This document shows positions 58,992 to 64,000 of a stretch of DNA of 64,000 bases, one piece after another. The translations under genes and the position numbers were made by a program. The stretch spans positions 57,672 through 121,671 of the forward strand of contig DBCL01000002.1 of NCBI GenBank assembly GCA_002293025.1. The letters run 5' to 3'. The number at the start of each line of letters is the position of its first letter. Within the stretch, counting starts at the first letter, position 1. Below the pieces are notes generated by a model. That model had not been told where the DNA came from and searched no databases. It saw only the letters and a list, made by a program, of their open reading frames with translations. This DNA is from Actinobacteria bacterium UBA959 (GTDB lineage Bacteria; Actinomycetota; Actinomycetes; S36-B12; UBA5976).

Positions 58992-59423
58992 TCAGACTCG
59001 GCGACGCTTTGGTGGGCGGCAACCGTTATGCGGCATTGGGGTTACGTCTGAGATCGAACCAACCTCAAGACCTGCAGCTTGCAAAGAACGAATTGCAGTC
59101 TCACGACCAGAACCCGGACCCTTAACAAATACATCTACTCGCTTCAAGCCATGTTCCATGGCGCGCTTGGCTGCGTCTTCTGCTGCCAGCTGAGCTGCGA
59201 ATGGTGTTGACTTACGAGAACCTTTGAAACCAACTTGACCTGATGATGACCAGGAAACAACTGCACCACTTGGGTCAGTGATTGAAATAATTGTGTTATT
59301 GAACGTGCTCTTAATGTGAGCTTGCCCTTGAGCAATGTTCTTACGTTCTTTTTTACGCAACTTTTTACCCGCAGCAGGTTTAGTTGCTGCGGTCTTTGTT
59401 GCTTTTGCTGCTTTAGCTGCCAT
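58992..59423 (-). CDS. rpsK: 30S ribosomal protein S11
   Basis: S11 lines the platform of the small subunit near the mRNA exit. The 143-residue protein has an Ala/Lys-rich N-terminal extension, then [20 protein letters not shown], and ends with [18 protein letters not shown], which is highly conserved. It is 19 bases after rpsM. Confidence 0.97.
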   Translation of the reverse strand: MAAKAAKATKTAATKPAAGKKLRKKERKNIAQGQAHIKSTFNNTIISITDPSGAVVSWSSSGQVGFKGSRKSTPFAAQLAAEDAAKRAMEHGLKRVDVFVKGPGSGRETAIRSLQAAGLEVGSISDVTPMPHNGCRPPKRRRV

Positions 59424-59442
59424 TAGTTTCTCCGTGTCCTAA

Positions 59443-59820
59443 TTACTTCGTAACGATCTTTTTGCCAGCAACGGTCTTACGAGGACCTTTACGAGTGCGG
59501 GCATTGGTGTGTGTGCGTTGTCCACGAACTGGCAGACCTTTGCGGTGTCTGGTTCCTTGGTAACTGCCGATATCAATTTTGCGACGAATGTCTGCAGTAA
59601 CTTCACGTCGAAGGTCACCTTCAACTTTAAAGTTTGCTTCGATATATTCACGAAGTTGAGCAACTTGATCATCTGACATATCTTTAACTCGAAGGTCAGG
59701 AGAGATGCCAGTTACTTTCAGCATTTCAGCAGCTCTAGTGCGACCAATGCCATATACGTATGTAAGGGCGACTTCTAGTCGCTTATCACGCGGCAGGTCA
59801 ACGCCTATTAAACGTGCCAT
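59443..59820 (-). CDS. rpsM: 30S ribosomal protein S13
   Basis: S13 is at the head of the small subunit and contacts the P-site tRNA. The 125-residue protein has [28 protein letters not shown] and [21 protein letters not shown], typical of the family. It follows rpmJ after a 174-base gap that contains two inverted repeats, so the rpsM-rpsK-rpsD-rpoA-rplQ unit may have its own promoter or leader control. Confidence 0.97.
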   Translation of the reverse strand: MARLIGVDLPRDKRLEVALTYVYGIGRTRAAEMLKVTGISPDLRVKDMSDDQVAQLREYIEANFKVEGDLRREVTADIRRKIDIGSYQGTRHRKGLPVRGQRTHTNARTRKGPRKTVAGKKIVTK

Positions 59821-59871
59821 GGGCGGTCAACTCACTTTCAGTTAGTAGAGGTATCTGGTCACAAATGTTGT

Positions 59872-59889
59872 CTCACCCGCCCGGGTGAG
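59872..59889 (-). repeat. GC-rich inverted repeat in the rpsM leader region
   Basis: CTCACCCG (59872-59879) and CGGGTGAG (59882-59889) form a compact stem with a CC centre, about 50 bases upstream of the rpsM start. It could be part of an autoregulatory leader for the alpha operon; no known leader class was recognised. Confidence 0.5.
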
Positions 59890-59952
59890 CCCTCGCCTCT
59901 AACAAGGGGTTCGTCTGTTCTGTTGGCACAGTTCAGGGTCGAACATTCGTGT

Positions 59953-59974
59953 GTTTGCAAACGGCGTTTGCAAA
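59953..59974 (-). repeat. Double TTTGCAAA palindrome downstream of rpmJ... upstream of rpsM
   Basis: Two copies of the self-palindromic TTTGCAAA (59954-59961, 59967-59974) lie 20-40 bases after the rpmJ stop on the minus strand. They can pair as a hairpin or serve as a DNA-binding site. Confidence 0.5.
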
Positions 59975-59994
59975 TTATTTAGTTATTAAGTGCC

Positions 59995-60108
59995 TTAACC
60001 CTGCCGTTGTTTATGACGAGGGTTTTCGCAGATCACCATCACACGTGAGTGACGACGGATCACTTTGCACTTATCGCACATCTTCTTAACGCTTGGTTGA
60101 ACCTTCAT
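59995..60108 (-). CDS. rpmJ: 50S ribosomal protein L36 (zinc form)
   Basis: This short gene encodes a 37-residue L36. It starts [11 protein letters not shown] and has the zinc ligands C11, C14, C27 and H32, so it is the C+ form. It lies 16 bases after infA, the usual arrangement, and ends before a 174-base gap leading to rpsM. Confidence 0.96.
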   Translation of the reverse strand: MKVQPSVKKMCDKCKVIRRHSRVMVICENPRHKQRQG

Positions 60109-60124
60109 AAAGCTCTCTTAAACC

Positions 60125-60346
60125 TCACTTGTAGCGGTAGGTGATCCGCCCACGAGTTAGGTCGTAGGGACTTAGCTCTACAACCACCCGGTCGTCTGGC
60201 AAAATACGAATGTAGTTCATTCGCATCTTCCCAGAAATATGGGCAAGAACTTTGTGACCGTTATCAAGTTCTACTCTAAACATTGCATTAGGTAGAGACT
60301 CCATAATGGTGCCTTCGAGTTCAATGGCTCCGTCCTTTTTGGACAT
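60125..60346 (-). CDS. infA: Translation initiation factor IF-1
   Basis: IF-1 binds the A site during initiation. The 73-residue OB-fold protein has [30 protein letters not shown] and the conserved end [16 protein letters not shown]. It is followed by rpmJ. Upstream of it is a gap of 152 bases to adk, where the methionine aminopeptidase gene (map) common in this cluster is missing. Confidence 0.97.
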   Translation of the reverse strand: MSKKDGAIELEGTIMESLPNAMFRVELDNGHKVLAHISGKMRMNYIRILPDDRVVVELSPYDLTRGRITYRYK

Positions 60347-60498
60347 TCTGCCTTCTCACTTTCCAGCGTTAATCGTTAATTTCAATCAACTGCTTGATCA
60401 AAATCTGGTTGTTAACCGAAGGGGAATCCTAGAGCCTAGGCTTTTCTGAGCAGGAACGGGGTCTAATCTCAAGTACCGGCCCCAGCCGCTAAGCCCTA

Positions 60499-61062
60499 CT
60501 ACAAGCCAACAGCGGCTAATAACCTTTGTTTTACCTGATCAACCGAGCCCATACCATTAATTGAGCGCAGCAAACCACGGGCTTGGTAGGCAGTTATTAA
60601 GGGAGCAGTCTGTTCGGCATAAACCCCAAGGCGGTGCTCCAGCACCTCTTTTGAATCGTCCATTCGGTTCTGTTCAGCTGCTCGTTGGAGGAGCCTTTCA
60701 ACCACTGCTTTTTTATCAACTTCGAGCTCAATAACCGAATCAACCAAGTGACCTTGGGTAGCTAGCATGTTGTCCAGCTCTATCACCTGGGCAACTGTTC
60801 GTGGATAACCATCCAGAACAAATCCTTCAAGTGCATCTTGCTGGGAGATGCGATCTCGCACCATATCGTTAGTGACAGTGTCTGGCACATATTCACCAGC
60901 ATCCATAAATGTTTTCGCTAATTGACCTAATTTGGTTCCACCAGAGACATTACTTCTGAAAATGTCGCCAGTTGAAATATGAGGCACTCCTAAAGCTGCA
61001 GCTAAACCCACAGCTTGCGTGCCCTTGCCGGCTCCTGGTGGACCCATTAGGACAATGCGCAT
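60499..61062 (-). CDS. adk: Adenylate kinase (short form)
   Basis: Adk interconverts ATP + AMP and 2 ADP. The 187-residue protein has the P-loop GPPGAGKGTQA, STGDIFR for AMP, and DGYPRTVAQ. It lacks the long LID insertion of E. coli Adk, as in other Actinobacteria. It begins 2 bases after secY, the usual pairing in the spc operon. Confidence 0.96.
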   Translation of the reverse strand: MRIVLMGPPGAGKGTQAVGLAAALGVPHISTGDIFRSNVSGGTKLGQLAKTFMDAGEYVPDTVTNDMVRDRISQQDALEGFVLDGYPRTVAQVIELDNMLATQGHLVDSVIELEVDKKAVVERLLQRAAEQNRMDDSKEVLEHRLGVYAEQTAPLITAYQARGLLRSINGMGSVDQVKQRLLAAVGL

Positions 61063-61064
61063 GA

Positions 61065-62360
61065 CTAACCGAGGAATCCTTCGTAATTACGTTGCTGCAG
61101 TTGAGCTTCGATCTGCTTAACAGTATCCAAACCAACACCAACCATAATTAACAGTGAGGTTCCACCAAATGCTAATTGTGCACCAATTCCCATGGCACCA
61201 AACACTGCATATGGAACGATTGCAACCACTAACAGATACAGCGCGCCTGCAGTTAGTAATCTATTTAGCACAAATCTCAAATAATCAGCTGTTGGTTTAC
61301 CAGCTCGAATACCAGGTACAAATCCACCATACTTCTTCATATCGTCAGCAACATCATCTGGATTAAACGTGATTGATACGTAGAAGAATGCGAAGAAGAA
61401 AATCAAGAGTCCATAAGTTGCGGCATAGGTGAAACTTGTGCTGCTTGAGAAACTTCGCGAAATAAATTGAGCCCAGCCAGCAGTGCTTCCAGAAAGCTGC
61501 GTGAACAGCACCGGTACATATAGAAGTGATGAAGCAAAGATTACTGGGATAACGCCTGCCATATTTACCTTCATTGGCAAATAAGTACTAGTGCCACCAT
61601 AGGCGCGGCGGCCAACCATACGCTTGGCATACTGAACTGGAATTCTTCTTTGACCTTGTTCAACAAAAGCTACAACCAAGATCATGAAGACTCCGACAAC
61701 CAAAACTATTGAGAAGGCGAAGACGCCGTTACCTCTAAAAATTCCCCACATCTGACCGGGTAAAGTTGAAATAATTGAAGTCATGATCAGCAGCGACATA
61801 CCATTTCCAATACCGCGATCAGTGATTAGTTCACCAAGCCACATGACAACAGCAGTTCCAGCTGTCAACACGATCACCATTACTAACAAAATTGGGATGG
61901 ATGTGTCTGGGATCAATGCCAAATCACATCCTTGCAATAGTGCTCCCGGCGTTCTAGCCAAAGCAACGATTGAAGTTGCCTGCAAAATTGCCAACCCGAT
62001 AGTCACATATCTGGTGTACTGAGTGATGACGGCTTGACCCGACTGTCCCTCTTTCTTCAAAGTTTCTAACCTAGGAATAACAATGGTCAACAACTGCAAG
62101 ATAATGCTTGCGGTGATGTACGGCATTACACCTAAAGCAAAGATTGATAACTGCAACAATGCCCCACCACTAAATAAATTGATCAGTGAATACAAGGTGT
62201 TGTCTTGAACTAGAGCAACACACTGCTGTACCGCGTTGTAATCAATTCCTGGTGTTGGTAAAACTGCACCAAAACGATAGATCGCCAGCATGCCAAGTAC
62301 AAACAGCAACTTGCGACGTACGTCTGGCGTACGAAACGCATTTGCAAACACACTTAACAT
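61065..62360 (-). CDS. secY: Protein translocase subunit SecY
   Basis: SecY is the channel of the Sec translocon in the inner membrane. The 431-residue protein has ten hydrophobic segments, the plug/half-helix region PGIDYNAV, GVMPYITASIILQLL and GIRAGKPTADYL in a cytoplasmic loop. It is 28 bases after rplO. SecE and SecG are not in this window. Confidence 0.97.
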   Translation of the reverse strand: MLSVFANAFRTPDVRRKLLFVLGMLAIYRFGAVLPTPGIDYNAVQQCVALVQDNTLYSLINLFSGGALLQLSIFALGVMPYITASIILQLLTIVIPRLETLKKEGQSGQAVITQYTRYVTIGLAILQATSIVALARTPGALLQGCDLALIPDTSIPILLVMVIVLTAGTAVVMWLGELITDRGIGNGMSLLIMTSIISTLPGQMWGIFRGNGVFAFSIVLVVGVFMILVVAFVEQGQRRIPVQYAKRMVGRRAYGGTSTYLPMKVNMAGVIPVIFASSLLYVPVLFTQLSGSTAGWAQFISRSFSSSTSFTYAATYGLLIFFFAFFYVSITFNPDDVADDMKKYGGFVPGIRAGKPTADYLRFVLNRLLTAGALYLLVVAIVPYAVFGAMGIGAQLAFGGTSLLIMVGVGLDTVKQIEAQLQQRNYEGFLG

Positions 62361-62388
62361 GTGACGTCCCTTCAGTTAGCAGCTAAAA

Positions 62389-62835
62389 CTAGTTATCAAG
62401 TATCTCTGCTGAACCGCCAGCAGCCTTGATTTTCTCTAGCGCGGAACCTGAGAATTTATGAGCAGCGATACTTAATTTCACGGAAATGTCACCATGACCA
62501 AGCACCTTAACTGGCTCGCCTGCGCGAACTAGCCCTGCTTTAACAAGATCTGCAACTCCGATAGTTCCACCCTTTGGAAATGCTTCATTTAGATCAGAAA
62601 CATTGATGACCTGGTAGTAAACCTTGAATGGATTCTTAAAGCCCTTCAATTTTGGGATACGCATGTGTAGCGGTAACTGACCACCTTCAAAGCGAGCTGG
62701 CACCTGATAGCGAGCCTTAGTACCTTTGGTACCACGACCAGCAGTCTTACCTTTTGATGCCTCGCCTCGACCAACACGTGTCTTGGCTGTCTTTGCTCCA
62801 GGAGCTGGACGCAGATGATGAACCTTAAGTGTCAT
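62389..62835 (-). CDS. rplO: 50S ribosomal protein L15
   Basis: The 148-residue protein starts [14 protein letters not shown] and has the Gly/Lys/Arg-rich extension [21 protein letters not shown] that threads into rRNA, followed by the globular domain with [17 protein letters not shown]. It is 2 bases after rpmD and before secY, as expected. Confidence 0.97.
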   Translation of the reverse strand: MTLKVHHLRPAPGAKTAKTRVGRGEASKGKTAGRGTKGTKARYQVPARFEGGQLPLHMRIPKLKGFKNPFKVYYQVINVSDLNEAFPKGGTIGVADLVKAGLVRAGEPVKVLGHGDISVKLSIAAHKFSGSALEKIKAAGGSAEILDN

Positions 62836-62837
62836 AT

Positions 62838-63020
62838 CTACTTGACCTCCTCTACTCGCACTAGGTGTGCGACTTTTCTTAGCATTCCGACAAACTCTGG
62901 GCTGTCACTCTTTATTGATACGTCACCGATTTTACGAAGTCCTAGCGAAAGCAAGGTCTGACGCTGTCTTTCAGTGCCACCAATATCAGATTTAATCTGA
63001 GTGATTTGGAATTTTGCCAT
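62838..63020 (-). CDS. rpmD: 50S ribosomal protein L30
   Basis: This 60-residue L30 has the conserved [25 protein letters not shown] core. Its ATG shares a base with the rpsE stop and rplO follows after 2 bases, a tight spc-operon arrangement. Confidence 0.96.
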   Translation of the reverse strand: MAKFQITQIKSDIGGTERQRQTLLSLGLRKIGDVSIKSDSPEFVGMLRKVAHLVRVEEVK

Positions 63021-63628
63021 TATGCACCTCTCCCTGCTGCTTGAGCCTTCAATAATGCGGCTGGTGCGACATGCTCAACTGGCAGTCCACGGCGAGCAGC
63101 AACCTGCTCTGGCAATTCCAACATCTTTAATGCTGCAACTGTTGCGTGTACCACGTTGATTGCGTTGTCTGATCCAAGTGATTTACTCAAAATGTCTGTG
63201 ATGCCTGCACACTCCAGCACCGCACGAGCTGCACCACCAGCAATTACACCAGTACCAGGAGCTGCTGGGCGAAGTAACACAACTCCAGCTGCTGCTTCAC
63301 CAGTTACTGGATGCGGAATTGTTCCTTGTACTCGGGCAACTTTAAAGAAGCTCTTCTTAGCTTCTTCGGTTGCTTTAGAAATAGCTTGTGGAACTTCCTT
63401 GGCTTTGCCGTATCCAACACCAACTGAACCTTCGCCATCTCCAACAACTACCAAAGCGGTGAATGAGAATCTACGTCCACCTTGAACTACCTTGGCAACA
63501 CGATTGATGGCTACAACGCGCTCTAGGTGATTGCTCTTTTCAGCAGGACCACGCTCGTTACGACGTTCACGCTTCTCGCTACCTGAACGTGGACCGGTTG
63601 AATTATCTTTATCTTTAATCATCATCAT
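63020..63628 (-). CDS. rpsE: 30S ribosomal protein S5
   Basis: S5 helps decoding accuracy on the small subunit. The 202-residue protein has a charged N-terminal extension (about 1-30), [27 protein letters not shown], and [21 protein letters not shown] and [16 protein letters not shown]. Three ATG codons are adjacent at the start (63620-63628), so the exact first residue is unsure. It is 10 bases after rplR. Confidence 0.97.
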   Translation of the reverse strand: MMMIKDKDNSTGPRSGSEKRERRNERGPAEKSNHLERVVAINRVAKVVQGGRRFSFTALVVVGDGEGSVGVGYGKAKEVPQAISKATEEAKKSFFKVARVQGTIPHPVTGEAAAGVVLLRPAAPGTGVIAGGAARAVLECAGITDILSKSLGSDNAINVVHATVAALKMLELPEQVAARRGLPVEHVAPAALLKAQAAGRGA

Positions 63629-63638
63629 CGTTTCGTTT

Positions 63639-64000
63639 TTAGAGGTTTAGTCCAGCATTGCGGGCGCCATCAGCTACTGCTGCTACACGTCCGTGGTAAC
63701 GGTTACCTGCACGATCAAAAACAACCTTGGAGATTCCAGCTTTTTTAGCACGTTCAGCAACCAACTTGCCGACCTCGCGTGCTAACTCGGTCTTGGAATC
63801 TTTAGATTTGCGCAAATCAGCTTCCATGGTGGACGCCGAAACTAAAGTGCGACCAACGGAATCATCAACTATTTGAGCAACCATATGATTCAAAGATCTA
63901 GTCACTACCAGGCGTGGCATTTCGGCCGAGCCAGATACTTTCTTGCGGACTCTTATGTGACGACGACGGCGAGACTTACGAGTTTTAGACTCGTGCTTAC
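63639..64000 (-). CDS. rplR: 50S ribosomal protein L18, 5' end cut by the window
   Basis: L18 binds 5S rRNA. The visible part is about 120 residues; it reads through the ATG at 63920 (Met in AEMPRLVV) up to the window edge as a basic stretch including [19 protein letters not shown]. The N-terminal arm of this family is conserved and basic, so 63920 is not the start and the true start is beyond 64000. [24 protein letters not shown] at the end is the family signature. Confidence 0.95.
   Translation of the reverse strand, partial: KHESKTRKSRRRRHIRVRKKVSGSAEMPRLVVTRSLNHMVAQIVDDSVGRTLVSASTMEADLRKSKDSKTELAREVGKLVAERAKKAGISKVVFDRAGNRYHGRVAAVADGARNAGLNL

Noticed and set aside
63920..63920. ATG 63920 as the rplR start
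   Set aside because: The frame stays open to the window edge and encodes the basic L18 N-terminal arm.

Overview
The window looks like chromosomal core sequence from an AT-rich, streamlined actinobacterium. Actinobacterial markers are a WhiB-family [4Fe-4S] regulator next to a BldM-like regulator and guaB/guaB3, a GuaB3 protein, GroEL1 with a His-rich tail behind a perfect CIRCE element, an Rv0247c-0249c type succinate dehydrogenase, and DUF3017 and DUF6350 genes in the purine/TCA cluster. Low GC, many 1-4 base gene overlaps and no gene-free stretch above about 170 bases suggest a freshwater acI-type lineage (Nanopelagicales); this placement is inference from gene content and composition, not a search. 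No tRNA, rRNA, CRISPR array, insertion sequence or prophage was seen.

Layout. 1-13.7 kb is a nucleoside scavenging region: the end of a phosphosugar mutase, deoC, an aldehyde dehydrogenase and a catalytically dead half-length paralogue, adenosine deaminase, a purine permease, then a minus-strand operon of a BMP-type nucleoside ABC transporter with cdd, deoA and a small cupin. Together these can import nucleosides, deaminate and phosphorolyse them, and turn deoxyribose-5-P into acetaldehyde, glyceraldehyde-3-P and acetate. 13.8-18.9 kb holds the large half of a B12-dependent acyl-CoA mutase and succinate dehydrogenase. 19-30.5 kb is a minus-strand block with trpS, a CorC-like membrane protein, icd, mdh, DUF3017, folD, purH, purN, DUF6350, sucD, sucC and the small B12-binding half of the mutase.

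30.5-36.2 kb has two exported cell-wall proteins flanking the helicase pcrA. 36.2-41.6 kb has a PIG-L deacetylase, a small membrane protein and the GMP branch (guaA, guaB3, guaB). 41.6-43.9 kb is the regulatory centre: a BldM-like response regulator whose phospho-acceptor is Glu, a MerR regulator with the full CarH-type B12 photoreceptor signature, and a divergent WhiB-family gene whose promoter is filled with palindromes. 43.9-64 kb is a minus-strand core block: groEL, groES, tsaD, rimI, tsaB, tsaE, alr, acpS, glmS, glmM, rpsI, rplM, ABC-F, truA, rplQ, rpoA, rpsD, rpsK, rpsM, rpmJ, infA, adk, secY, rplO, rpmD, rpsE and the start-less rplR.

The most promising undescribed system is the putative light/B12-sensing MerR-WhiB-BldM module. 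Also notable: the split mutase, whose two halves each sit beside enzymes that handle its product, and a pair of DnaA boxes inside a GC-rich inverted repeat just upstream of a cell-wall hydrolase promoter.
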